Below are positions 33,078 to 42,388 of a stretch of DNA of 64,000 nt, piece after piece. The notes beneath the pieces were generated by a model. It did no database searches. It was not told where the DNA came from and saw only the letters and a program-made list of their open reading frames with translations. The stretch's first letter is position 1. Each line of letters begins with the position of its first letter. The position numbers and the translations under genes are program-made. Source of the DNA: CAZXCK01 sp964639225. Lineage in GTDB: Bacteria > Chloroflexota > Anaerolineae > Aggregatilineales > Phototrophicaceae. The stretch is taken from NCBI GenBank assembly GCA_964639225.1, contig CAZXCK010000007.1, positions 1-64,000 on the forward strand. Direction: 5' to 3'.

Positions 33078-33524
33078 TTATTCCACCGGCAGGCCGGCGG
33101 CATTCCACGCGATGATCCCGCCCATGTCATACACCGACTCGTAGCCGGCACGCTCCAGGATACGCGCTGCATCGGCACTGCGGTTGCCACTGCGGCAGTA
33201 TAGCACGACGGTCTCATCCTGCGGCAGTTCGGACAACCGGCTCTGCAGCGATTGCAGCGGGATGTTCACCGCCCCCGGAATGTGCCCACCACGAAACTCT
33301 TCGGGCGTGCGCACATCCACCAGAATATGCGGCACCGGCTCATCCCGGAACTGCGACACATATGCCAGTGGCGCGATGAGCTGCGGGCCATTGGCAGCAG
33401 GCGCACTGCTGGTATCTGCATCCGAACTGGTGTTCAGCGCCGGAATCGCGACCACCGCGCCAGCCACCAGCAAAACAACCACCGCAGCCAGTATCCATGT
33501 ACGTTTGTCGTTCACAAGTTTCAT
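33078..33524 (-). CDS. Membrane-anchored rhodanese-like protein
   Basis: 148 aa. An N-terminal hydrophobic segment (residues about 9-28, WILAAVVVLLVAGAVVAI) anchors the protein or acts as an uncleaved signal; a Ser/Ala-rich linker follows. The rhodanese domain has VDVRTPEEFRGGHIPGAV and the active-site loop YCRSGNRS. It would act at the outer face of the cytoplasmic membrane. The two rhodaneses and the FmdB gene appear to form one minus-strand operon facing a LysR regulator. Confidence 0.92.
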   Translation of the reverse strand: MKLVNDKRTWILAAVVVLLVAGAVVAIPALNTSSDADTSSAPAANGPQLIAPLAYVSQFRDEPVPHILVDVRTPEEFRGGHIPGAVNIPLQSLQSRLSELPQDETVVLYCRSGNRSADAARILERAGYESVYDMGGIIAWNAAGLPVE

Positions 33525-33595
33525 AGGGTACCCACGTCAATACAAACGAATTTGCAGAATTCACCTGTACTATAACCGGTTCGACCCGTGTATAG

Positions 33596-33627
33596 TTATG
33601 GCAAATGGCTTATAATGTGCCATAAGC
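33596..33627. promoter_or_regulatory. Inverted repeat and -10 element between rhodanese and LysR genes
   Basis: TTATGGCA (33596-33603) and TGCCATAA (33618-33625) are perfect inverted 8-mers 14 bp apart. They enclose TATAAT (33611-33616), the likely -10 of the LysR gene. This fits an autoregulatory LysR-type binding site. Confidence 0.55.
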
Positions 33628-33665
33628 AAACACTTATAGCTAATCCGCTATCCGCTGGCTGAATA

Positions 33666-34592
33666 ATGCTCGATCTGTATAAACTCAGGATTTTCTCCAT
33701 CGTCGTCGAAGAAGGCAGCTTCAGCACCGCTGCCCGCCGGCTGTATATCAGCCAGTCAGCGGTGAGCCAGCACATCAGAGACCTGGAAGCCAGCCTGGGC
33801 AAGCAGCTTTTCCAGCGTGGTGCGCGCGGTGTCCAGTTGACGCCTGCCGGGACGACCCTGCACGGCTATGCCCAGCAGATTCTGGCGCTGGTCACCGAGG
33901 CCGAGCACGCCCTGACCGACGTCGATCACGTCCATAATGGCCGGGTAAGCCTGGGTGCGACGCCAGGCGTCGCCATTTATCTGGCGCCAGACTGGGTTCA
34001 GCGCTTCCGTGCCAGTTACCCGCAGATGACCGTTACCTTGCAGACCGGTATCACTACGCAAATCGTGAGCGACGTACTGGCCCAGCGCCTGGACCTGGGC
34101 ATAATCGAAGGCGAATTGGAACCGGTTCAACACAAACGCCTGGGCTGGGCCGAACTTGAAGACGTCGAACAATTTGTTGTCGTCGGGCGCAATCATCCCT
34201 GGTGGCAGATCGAGTCAGTATGCCTGGAAGAACTGCACCAGCAGTCATTCATCGTAAGGCAGGCCGGCAGCCAGTCGCGCAACTGGTTGGAAAGCACCCT
34301 GCGACAGCACAATGTAGAGCCAGTTATCGGCGCGGAGTTTGACAATCTGGAGTCGATCAAGCGCGCGGTCAGCGCTGGCATGTGCCTGAGCATTCTGCCG
34401 AATTACGTCGTCAGCAGCGAGGTCAGCCAGGATAATCTGCACACCATCAGCGTGGAAGGCACGCCTCTACGGCGCACGCTGCGGGCCATCTGGGAGAAAC
34501 AGACACCATTCTCGCCGATCGTGGCGGCATTCCTGGCCAGTCTGGCATCCACATACCCCGCCCTCAAATCGGTGCTTTCAGCACGTGGCTAA
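33666..34592 (+). CDS. LysR-family transcriptional regulator
   Basis: 308 aa. The N-terminal winged HTH reads LRIFSIVVEEGSFSTAARRL followed by YISQSAVSQHIRDLEASLG; the C-terminal substrate-binding-like effector domain runs from about residue 90 (GRVSLGATPGVAIYLAP). The gene is divergent from the two rhodaneses, with a palindrome in between, so it may regulate them as well as itself. The effector is unknown. Similar CysL/CbbR-like regulators respond to small anions or metabolites. Confidence 0.92.
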   Translation: MLDLYKLRIFSIVVEEGSFSTAARRLYISQSAVSQHIRDLEASLGKQLFQRGARGVQLTPAGTTLHGYAQQILALVTEAEHALTDVDHVHNGRVSLGATPGVAIYLAPDWVQRFRASYPQMTVTLQTGITTQIVSDVLAQRLDLGIIEGELEPVQHKRLGWAELEDVEQFVVVGRNHPWWQIESVCLEELHQQSFIVRQAGSQSRNWLESTLRQHNVEPVIGAEFDNLESIKRAVSAGMCLSILPNYVVSSEVSQDNLHTISVEGTPLRRTLRAIWEKQTPFSPIVAAFLASLASTYPALKSVLSARG

Positions 34593-34706
34593 TTTAAGAA
34601 TCCACAGCATGACATTTGCATTAATAGGTGGAATTGGTTATTATCTGAACTTTAGTAATAGAGCTTTCTAAAACTCAACAACAATGCGTTTAAGCGAAAT
34701 GATTTT

Positions 34707-35735
34707 ATGACCCGCCCGACCATACGCCACGTCGCACAAAAAGCCCGTGTCGGAATCGGCACAGTCTCACGAGTTCTCAACAATAGCCCTAACGTCAGCC
34801 CAGAGACCAGGCAGCGCGTGATGGACGCCATCCGCGAGCTTAACTTCAAGCCCAACCTGGCAGCGCGCCAACTGTCGAATAAGTTGCAGTTGCATCATAT
34901 CGGTGTCATCACGCAGACATTCATCAATTACTACTCATTCGCCGAGCGCCTGCGCGGAGTTCAGCGTGCTCTGGGTGCCCTCAGCAATCCCTATCAAATC
35001 ATCCTGTACAACATCAGTTCGATGGCTTTCCTCGACGAGCAGATTGATCTCATCGCGCAGAATCGCGCCGTGCAGGGTCTGCTCATCATCGATCTGCGCA
35101 TCACCGATGAACAGCGTGCCCGGCTAGACGAAGCCAACGTACCTTATGTCGGCCTGAATCACTTCACTAATGTCTCCTGGCCGTGTGTAGCGACCGACAA
35201 TTTGCAGGGTGGCTACCTGGCCACCGAATATCTGCTACGGCACGGTCACCGGCGCATTGCCTACATAGGCGACGATTTTGTAGACAGCTTCGGTTTTCGC
35301 ACCAGCCAGGAACGCTACCAGGGCCATCTTCAGGCACTGGCTGAATACAACGTGGAACCCCGCGATGAGTATCTGCGACTAGGTATGTACGGTTATGAGG
35401 CCGCGCGTCATCTGGCGCAGGACCTGCTCAAAATGGACCAACCACCAACGGCCATATTTGCCATGAGCGACATGCAGGCGCTGGGCTGCATTGCCGCTGT
35501 GCGCGCCGCCGGCCTGCGTGTACCGCAGGATGTATCCGTCCTGGGCTACGACGATCTGGAGATCAGCGAGCACACGGGCCTGACCACCGTCCGCCAGCAT
35601 CTCGAACGCAGCGGACAGTACGGCGTCCGCTACCTGCTGGATTTAATCCGCCGGCGCGACCAGTCGCAGCCCCCGGAAATGCCACCCCTGACGGTGATTC
35701 CCCGCGAGACCGTTCAATCCATCTGCCCACCCTGA
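34707..35735 (+). CDS. LacI-family transcriptional regulator (orphan)
   Basis: 342 aa. The HTH is TIRHVAQKARVGIGTVSRVL with NNSPNVSPETRQRVM; the effector domain includes YLLRHGHRRIAYIGDD and VSVLGYDDLEISEHTGLTTV. It is not adjacent to sugar genes: a LysR gene lies upstream and an ABC exporter-type pair downstream. Its target is therefore not evident and could be any sugar operon in the genome, including those in this window. Confidence 0.92.
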   Translation: MTRPTIRHVAQKARVGIGTVSRVLNNSPNVSPETRQRVMDAIRELNFKPNLAARQLSNKLQLHHIGVITQTFINYYSFAERLRGVQRALGALSNPYQIILYNISSMAFLDEQIDLIAQNRAVQGLLIIDLRITDEQRARLDEANVPYVGLNHFTNVSWPCVATDNLQGGYLATEYLLRHGHRRIAYIGDDFVDSFGFRTSQERYQGHLQALAEYNVEPRDEYLRLGMYGYEAARHLAQDLLKMDQPPTAIFAMSDMQALGCIAAVRAAGLRVPQDVSVLGYDDLEISEHTGLTTVRQHLERSGQYGVRYLLDLIRRRDQSQPPEMPPLTVIPRETVQSICPP

Positions 35736-35840
35736 GCGTATCGCCGCCAGCTTTACGGGTAAAATGAGCGCAGGGCTAAACCGGGATAAGTGCCGGGCTA
35801 GCCTGGCGTAATGAACTGATGAAAATTGCCCCCAACCCAG

Positions 35841-35903
35841 TTCGGAATGTGCTAAATTTCAGATCACACACAACGCAACTTTTCTTGTTACGCACGTTCC
35901 GAA
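35841..35903 (+). promoter_or_regulatory. Long-range inverted repeat in the leader of the ABC/FtsX operon
   Basis: TTCGGAATGTGC (35841-35852) can pair with GCACGTTCCGAA (35892-35903), with a single G-U pair, across 39 bases, ending 19 bp before the ATG. It could be a leader stem-loop or a two-site operator. AGGAG lies between it and the start. Confidence 0.4.
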
Positions 35904-35922
35904 GCACATACAGGAGCATCAC

Positions 35923-36665
<743 letters not shown>

Positions 36666-36669
<4 letters not shown>

Positions 36670-39062
36670 GTCCGCGCTGGAGAAAAATCTGGTCAGACCT
36701 CACCGTCAATAAAACGCGCACGGTCCTGGTCGTGCTGTCGATTGTGGTGGGTATCTTCGCAGTCGGGTCCATCGCCGGGACCGCCGCCATCATCGATCGA
36801 GAGAGCAAGGCGCTTTGGATGTCCATCGATCCGGCTGACGGTTCGCTGGTCACCACGCCTTTTGAGGCAGCACTTGCCGACGACATCACAGCGATGTCCA
36901 ACGTCGCCACCATCCAGCTCCGGCGCACGCTCAACACCCGCGCCGAACTCGCCGACGGCACCGAGAAAGACCTGCGTATCTTCGCCGTCCCGGATTACGA
37001 AGCCATGCAGTTAAACCGCATCGAATCGGAATCCGGTGACTGGCCGCCGCCCGAAGATGCCATTCTCATCGAACGCAACACACTCAGTCTGCTGGATATC
37101 AGCGAAGGTGACACGCTCACGGTTCGCCTGCCGGACGGCGAACGCCGCCAGTTCCCGGTGGCTGGTGTCACTTACGATCTTAGCCAACCCGCTGGCTCGG
37201 TGCTGGATATTGCCTATGGCTACGTGTCACCAGCAACGATCGCCAGCCTGAACGGCGACGAGAACTGGAACACCATTCTGTTCACTGTCGATGACGACGC
37301 GCTGGCCGCTTCCGGCCTGGACCGGGAGAGCTTCTCGGCGCAGGTAGCCAACGACATCCGAGACCAGGTCCAGGCCCAGGGCGTCATCGTCGTGGCGCCG
37401 CCGTTCATTTCGGTTCCCGGTGAGCCGCCCGGTTACGTCTTCATTGTGGCGCTGCTGGTGGTGCTGGGTGTCGTCGGTTCGCTGACCTTCATCCTCAGCG
37501 GATTCCTGATCGTCAACATCATCTCGGCCCTGCTTGCCCAGCAGACACGCCAGATCGGCGTGATGAAAGCCGTCGGTGCGCGCACCTCGCAGGTGGTGGG
37601 CATGTACCTGGGGATGGCGGCCATCTTCGGTATATTCGCACTGCTGATCGCCCTGCCCCTGTCGTTCCTTGGTGCACGTGGCTTGGCTGGCTTTATCGGC
37701 GATTTGAATAACTACAAAATCACCGACTTTTCGGCCCCCTGGTGGATTTTCGCGCTGCAGATCTTCATCGGTGTAATCATCCCGGTGCTGGCCGCGCTGG
37801 TTCCGGTCATCAGCGGCACGCGCATCACCGTGCGCGCCGCGCTGGACTCGCGCGGCATCGACGCGAGCAACACGTCCTTCTTCGACCGCCTGCTGGCCCG
37901 CTTCCAGATGTTCCCCCGCCCGGTGCTGCTGTCTTTTCGGAATACATTCCGCCAGAAGGGCCGTCTCGCACTGACACTGGCGACACTCACCCTGGCTGGT
38001 GCCATCTTCGCGACGGTGTTTACCGTACGCAACTCGCTGTTCGCCACCCTTGACGATGCACTGGCTTACGAAAACTACAGCGTGGCCATTGATCTGGCCG
38101 AAGCTTACGATCGTGACGCGCTGATCGACGCTGCCGAATCGCTGGAGTCCGTGAGCGCCGTCGAAGCCTGGACCGAGGTCACAGAGCGCATCCGCCTGGA
38201 CGACCAGTCCGACGAGGATGTGACCATACGCGGTCTGCCCACCGACACACAAATGCTGATACCACTGATGCAGTCTGGCGTATGGCTGGACGACAGCGAT
38301 GTAGAAAACGGTATCGTCATCAACGCCAACATCGCCGACCTGGGCGTGACCACCGGTGACACGCTGACCGTCATCGTGCGCGGCGAACCGACCGAGTGGC
38401 AGGTCATCGGTGTGGCGCGGGCGATATTCTCGCTGGAGAATGTCGCCTGGACGCGCTACGACACGCTGGCCGAGACCATCGGCGAAACCGGACTGGCTCG
38501 CCTGCTGCGCGTGACCACCAGCCCCAACGACGAAGCTACCCAGAACTCGATCGTTGGTACGCTATCCGATTCGTTCGCTGGCGCAGGTTTCGCCATCGAA
38601 GGAACCCAGACATTCGCAGCCCTGGAAGTGAGCTTTAACACCCGCTTCAATGTACTTGTTCTCAGTCTGCTGGCGCTCGCTTTCCTGCTGGCGATTGTGG
38701 GTGGTCTGGGAATCGCCGGGACAACCAGCATCAACGTCATCGAGCGTATGCGCGAGATCGGCGTGATGCGCTCGGTAGGCGCGGCTAACTATCAGGTACT
38801 TGGCATCTTCATCGTCGAAGCGGTTTTCGTCGGTTTCATCGGTTGGCTGCTGGGGTCGCTGCTGGCTCTGCCGATCAGCCGGGCCCTCAGCGATGGGGTA
38901 GGAATAGCGTTCAGCAACGCACCGCTTACCTACAGCTTCGATGTCAGCGGGGCACTGCTGTGGCTGGCGCTGGCGCTGGGACTGGCGTTCCTGTTCAGTT
39001 TCCTGCCAGCACGGCGCGCTTCACGTTTAACCCTGCGGGAAGTCCTCTCTTACGAAGGCTAA
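36666..39062 (+). CDS. FtsX/MacB-type ABC permease with two FtsX domains
   Basis: 798 aa. There is an N-terminal helix (about residues 20-40, TVLVVLSIVVGIFAVGSIAG), an extracytoplasmic domain, and a first FtsX domain of three helices (about 265-385). A fourth helix (LALTLATLTLAGAIFATVF) opens a second extracytoplasmic domain, and the protein ends with a second three-helix FtsX domain (about 660-798, with the MREIGVMRSVGA motif mirrored by RQIGVMKAVGA in the first). The duplicated layout is that of large export permeases such as YknZ/BceB/LolCE relatives. The likely role is export or extraction of a lipid or peptide with the upstream ATPase; the substrate is unknown. Confidence 0.92.
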
Positions 39063-39086
39063 TCCCTGGCAAGCATCTCACACAAA

Positions 39087-39116
39087 ACCGGGAGCGGGAA
39101 CATTCCTGCTCCCGGT
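39087..39116. terminator. Hairpin after the FtsX permease gene
   Basis: ACCGGGAGC (39087-39095) pairs with GCTCCCGGT (39108-39116), with an inner GGAA/TTCC helix. T-tract weak on the plus strand (GTTC); TTTTGTG follows on the minus strand. Confidence 0.5.
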
Positions 39117-39174
39117 GTTCAATATCTGCGGAATCCGGTGGAGCGCCTATTTGACTATACGAAAACCAGCGCGC

Positions 39175-39579
39175 TCAACTTAATAACAGCCGAACATCCT
39201 CAAAAATATAAGCGAAGAGGATCGCCAGCCCTACCAGTGCCACGCCCAGGTACTGCCACTTGTAGGCATAATCAATCGCCCAGAAGCGACGCAGACTGGT
39301 AATGATAGCGATGACTGCGATCACCGTGATGACCAGCGTAAGCTGAATAGCGAAATTACCCGCCACACCGATGACCGGCAGAACAAACGGCAGCACCACG
39401 TATTGCAGCACACAGCGCGCGCCAGAGAAGAACAAGGACAGGCCGAAAATATTCTCAGTCTTACGACTTTCCTGCGCTCTGGCTTCTGCGCCGGCATCCA
39501 CCGGGTCTGCCTGCGCCGGTGTCCTGACAAACAGAACACCTGCCACAAATCGATCGAGTTGTGCTTTTACAGTTGACAT
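39175..39579 (-). CDS. Small membrane protein of unknown function
   Basis: 134 aa from the ATG at 39579; a GTG six codons upstream overlaps the GGAGG ribosome site and is less likely. The first about 45 residues are polar, with an Ala/Glu-rich stretch. Three hydrophobic helices follow (CVLQYVVLPFVLPVIGVAG, LTLVITVIAVIAIITSL, LGVALVGLAILFAYIF), then a short tail. The core NIFGLSLFFSGARCVLQYVV followed by a Tyr/Trp-rich loop RRFWAIDYAYKWQY is distinctive but is not matched to a family here. It lies 183 bp downstream of the permease gene and may be a separate unit. Confidence 0.65.
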   Translation of the reverse strand: MSTVKAQLDRFVAGVLFVRTPAQADPVDAGAEARAQESRKTENIFGLSLFFSGARCVLQYVVLPFVLPVIGVAGNFAIQLTLVITVIAVIAIITSLRRFWAIDYAYKWQYLGVALVGLAILFAYIFEDVRLLLS

Positions 39580-39624
39580 ATATCCAGATTCCTCCACACC
39601 TCAGCGGTGCGAACCATTCCCCCG

Positions 39625-39654
39625 GTCGGCGCTCACACAAAAATCAGCGCCGAC
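39625..39654. terminator. Hairpin between the permease and small membrane protein genes
   Basis: GTCGGCGCT (39625-39633) pairs with AGCGCCGAC (39646-39654) around a 12-base loop. There is no T-tract after the stem on the minus strand, so termination of the permease transcript is uncertain. Confidence 0.45.
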
Positions 39655-39762
39655 TACCAAGCCTGTGTTGTACTATGACTTTACCCACAAGCGCGCCGCT
39701 TGCCAACTGAGAATTTGCTCAATTGGTTTACACCGACCAGCAACGTATGCAACCTGTCACGC

Positions 39763-40812
39763 TCAGATGATGAGGTTGAATAGATAGCCGGTAAACATGA
39801 TCCCCGACGCCACCACCGCCACGAAGATGGCGATCAGGCGCGGCTTAAGCACCCGCCGCAGGATAATCAGTTCGGGCAGGCTGAGTGCGATCACCGACAT
39901 CATAAATGCCAGCACGGTCCCCAGTGCTGCGCCTTTTTCCAGCATCACACTGATGATGGGAATAATCCCTGCTGCGTTCGAGTACAGCGGCACACCGATC
40001 AACACCGACGCAGGAACCGACCACCACGCACCCTCACCCATAATGCTGGTAAGCGCGCCTTCCGGCACAAAGCCATGAACCGCCGCGCCGATGCCAATAC
40101 CAATAATCACAAACAGCCACACACGTTGAATAATGTCGCGCGTACCCTCGGCGGCGCGCTCGAAGCGCTGTACCCATGTCAGCTTCTCGTCAATAGGCTG
40201 ACCCTGGGCGTTTACTTTCACTTTATAGACGAAGTCCTCGACGTAACGCTCCAGGTTCATACGGCCCAGCACCATACCGGCCAACGTACCGATGGCAATC
40301 GCAGACAGCAGATAAACCAGCGCCACCTGCCAACCGAACAAGCCAATCAGCATCACAAACGCCACCTGGTTCATCAGCGGTGAGGTAATCAGAAACGAAA
40401 ACGTGATCCCCAATGGAATCCGCGCCTCAACAAAGCCGATAAACAGGGGAACCGACGAGCACGAGCAGAACGGGGTAATGGCGCCAAACAACGACGCCAT
40501 CACGTTACCCACGCCTTCTCCCCTGCCTTCGACCAGTGTCCGCGTTTTTTCCGGGCTGACGAATGTCTGGATCAGCGTGATGATGAAGATCATCCCGGCC
40601 AGCAGAAGCAGCAGCTTGGGTACGTCGTAAATAAAGAAGTTGAGCGACGTGCCAACCAGGCTTTCGGGATTCAGCCCCATAATCGTATAGGTAATCCAGT
40701 CCGCGATGGCTTGCAGGTTGTTATAGGCCGCCACCCAAAAGACCGCTGCGACGCCTACCAGCAGAAAAGCGCGACCATCATCGCGAGTAGGTGTCAGTTC
40801 CTTTATGCTCAT
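39763..40812 (-). CDS. DUF318-type permease (ArsP/YraQ-like, UPF0718)
   Basis: 349 aa with eight to nine hydrophobic helices in two halves. The family hallmark is ITPFCSCSSVPLFIGFVEAR, with the CSCS motif facing the membrane core, and the symmetric VPLYSNAAGIIPI in the second half. Members include ArsP, an exporter of trivalent organoarsenicals, and SO_0444-type permeases. The CxxC thioredoxin gene 80 bp upstream on the same strand and the divergent ArsR gene with a CxC metal motif suggest metal(loid)-responsive efflux. The actual substrate is not proven. Confidence 0.9.
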   Translation of the reverse strand: MSIKELTPTRDDGRAFLLVGVAAVFWVAAYNNLQAIADWITYTIMGLNPESLVGTSLNFFIYDVPKLLLLLAGMIFIITLIQTFVSPEKTRTLVEGRGEGVGNVMASLFGAITPFCSCSSVPLFIGFVEARIPLGITFSFLITSPLMNQVAFVMLIGLFGWQVALVYLLSAIAIGTLAGMVLGRMNLERYVEDFVYKVKVNAQGQPIDEKLTWVQRFERAAEGTRDIIQRVWLFVIIGIGIGAAVHGFVPEGALTSIMGEGAWWSVPASVLIGVPLYSNAAGIIPIISVMLEKGAALGTVLAFMMSVIALSLPELIILRRVLKPRLIAIFVAVVASGIMFTGYLFNLII

Positions 40813-40892
40813 AACCGCTTATCTCCATGACGTTTCGCCGCATTTCAACGTGCGTCCCCACAACGACAGATGCGCAGCGGAGGCCGGATTGC

Positions 40893-41141
40893 TTACTGAT
40901 AACTGGCTGCCCATTCCAGAATCTGATCGCGTTTGGGAATGCGACCGGTAGAGACGACCTGCTCGTTCATTACCAGGCCCGGTGTACTCATCACGCCATA
41001 GCCCATAATGTCGGCATAATCCGTCACTTTGATAATCTCAAATTCGATAGCCGGATTGGCACTCTCCAGCGCGGCCCGTGCCTCTTCTTCGAGGCGTTTA
41101 CAGTTGGCGCAACCAGAACCCAGAATCTTGACAGTTAACAT
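40893..41141 (-). CDS. Small thioredoxin-family protein with CANC redox motif
   Basis: 82 aa from the ATG at 41141, preceded by AGAGGA; an open frame to 41243 lacks a ribosome site. It starts MLTVKILGSGCANCKRLEEE with the CxxC motif at residues 11-14 and has the cis-Pro loop VMSTPGLVMNEQ. This is the 'redox-active disulfide protein 2' (glutaredoxin-like thioredoxin) type, usually encoded with DUF318 permeases. It could reduce or carry a metal(loid) for the permease. Confidence 0.88.
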   Translation of the reverse strand: MLTVKILGSGCANCKRLEEEARAALESANPAIEFEIIKVTDYADIMGYGVMSTPGLVMNEQVVSTGRIPKRDQILEWAASYQ

Positions 41142-41260
41142 TGGCTTGTCCTCTCTATTGTCATTTGTAAGCAACCGTTGGTTGTACAATCTCACTCTAG
41201 CGCTCATGACGCTATCTTTGGAGTATGCATCGTCACCAATCAACCGTTACATAGATAATC

Positions 41261-41296
41261 TTCTATATCACAATATAGAATGTCATCGATATAGAA
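41261..41296. promoter_or_regulatory. ArsR-type operator in the divergent promoter region
   Basis: TTCTATAT (41261-41268) and ATATAGAA (41273-41280) form a perfect inverted repeat with a CACA centre; a third half-site ATATAGAA lies at 41289-41296. It is followed by a possible plus-strand promoter, TTGTCA (41299) and TATACT (41320), with a short 15-bp spacer. The position between arsR and the thioredoxin/permease genes fits repression of both directions. Confidence 0.65.
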
Positions 41297-41354
41297 CTTT
41301 GTCAATGTATCATTTGTGGTATACTCAAATTCAGCTAACGAGGATGACGATACG

Positions 41355-41762
41355 ATGCAAAAAAACAATTCCCTGTCCCTTGTCGATATTCCCATCCAGG
41401 GCGAAGCCGCCCGTCAGCGCGCCACCTGCGCCGTCATCGAACCGCGCCTGGACAGCGACGAAGCAGCGAGACTCTCGATTGTATTCAAAGCCCTGGGCAA
41501 TCCGGTGCGCCTGCAAATGCTCGATTTCATCGCCCAGGGCGGTGGTCGCCTGTGCGCCTGTGATATGGAACGCCATTTCGACCTCACCCAGCCCACCATT
41601 TCGCATCACCTCAAAATCCTGCGCGACGCCGGGCTGATTGTCTCCGAATCGAGTGGCGTGTGGGTGTTTCATCGCATCAACCAACCTCTGCACGAGTCGT
41701 TACAACGTGTCATCGACCTGATGCGTGTAAGCCAGTCTCCCCAGCAATCTGACTGCGATTGA
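41355..41762 (+). CDS. ArsR-family metalloregulator
   Basis: 135 aa from the ATG at 41355 (after GAGG); the longer frame from 41316 overlaps the promoter. The winged HTH has LGNPVRLQMLDFIAQGGGRL, then the CxC motif CACDMERHFDLTQPTISHH at the start of the recognition helix, as in ArsR/SmtB sensors where this site (ELCVCD) binds As/Sb or heavy metals. A further Cys occurs near the N-terminus (RATCAVIE) and two at the C-terminal end (SDCD contributes one). It probably represses the divergent permease/thioredoxin operon and itself until thiophilic metal binds; this is inferred from family and layout. Confidence 0.9.
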   Translation: MQKNNSLSLVDIPIQGEAARQRATCAVIEPRLDSDEAARLSIVFKALGNPVRLQMLDFIAQGGGRLCACDMERHFDLTQPTISHHLKILRDAGLIVSESSGVWVFHRINQPLHESLQRVIDLMRVSQSPQQSDCD

Positions 41763-41784
41763 AAGACCGATATGTGGAATCAAA

Positions 41785-41815
41785 AAACCCGCCTCAAGCA
41801 TGAGACGGGTTTATA
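41785..41815 (-). terminator. Terminator of the cold-shock gene (also serves arsR)
   Basis: AAACCCGCCTCA (41785-41796) and TGAGACGGGTTT (41801-41812) form a 12-bp stem that is fully paired on the minus-strand RNA (one G-U) and followed there by TTTTTTG. On the plus strand one pair is a C/A mismatch and the tail is weak. Confidence 0.75.
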
Positions 41816-41834
41816 GAAAGCTCGGTTGTTAGAT

Positions 41835-42050
41835 CTAGCCTTCGACGACGGTAACGGCGCTGGCCTGCTTACCCTTCTTGCCCTCAGTTACTTCAAACTC
41901 GACGACATCGCCCTCATTGAGCGAGCGAAAGCCGCGACCCTGAATTTCCGAGTAGTGGACAAACAGATCGGGACCATTGTTCTGGGTGATGAACCCGTAG
42001 CCCTTATCCGCATTGAACCACTTGACTGTACCTCTGGTACGCTCTGACAT
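41835..42050 (-). CDS. Cold-shock domain protein (CspA family)
   Basis: 71 aa, one OB fold. RNP1 is KGYGFI and RNP2 is LFVHY in RGTVKWFNADKGYGFITQ and PDLFVHYSEIQ, giving single-stranded nucleic-acid binding. The protein acts as an RNA chaperone and antiterminator in the cytoplasm. GGAG precedes the ATG. A long upstream untranslated region (up to about 240 nt, see 42051-42388) is typical of cold-regulated csp mRNAs. A clear terminator follows the gene. Confidence 0.95.
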   Translation of the reverse strand: MSERTRGTVKWFNADKGYGFITQNNGPDLFVHYSEIQGRGFRSLNEGDVVEFEVTEGKKGKQASAVTVVEG

Positions 42051-42388
42051 GTTGTTCTACTCCTGAAATCATTGAGTTGACTGGTTTTGCATAGCCGATA
42101 GTACACCCAAGCGTCCCAAGATTTCATGGAGCATACGAGGTACTTTTTAGAAGGCTTCAAATGTCTTCGGTCAGGCTGCAACAGCCCAATACCTGTGATA
42201 TTCCTGCCTTCTCTTTCTGGCCTATCAGATGCCTAACCACAGCATCTATGCGGGTGAGGCCACTTTGCCCCATTTAGCCCACATTGCAATCTTATTGTAC
42301 ACCAATATTGAAATAAGCAACACCCTATTTCAACAAAATTTAAGGTGATCAGCAGCACCAACCGGTCACAGGCATAATCACGAACTCA
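42051..42388 (-). promoter_or_regulatory. Gene-free 338-bp region: probable csp leader and promoter
   Basis: No coding region or tRNA is recognised. On the minus strand, TACAAT (complement at 42296-42301) could be a -10, with TTGCTT 15 bp or TTGAAA further upstream, and would give a leader of about 240 nt before the cold-shock gene. The part near 42388 is the 3' flank of the kinase gene. Confidence in the promoter is low. Confidence 0.35.
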
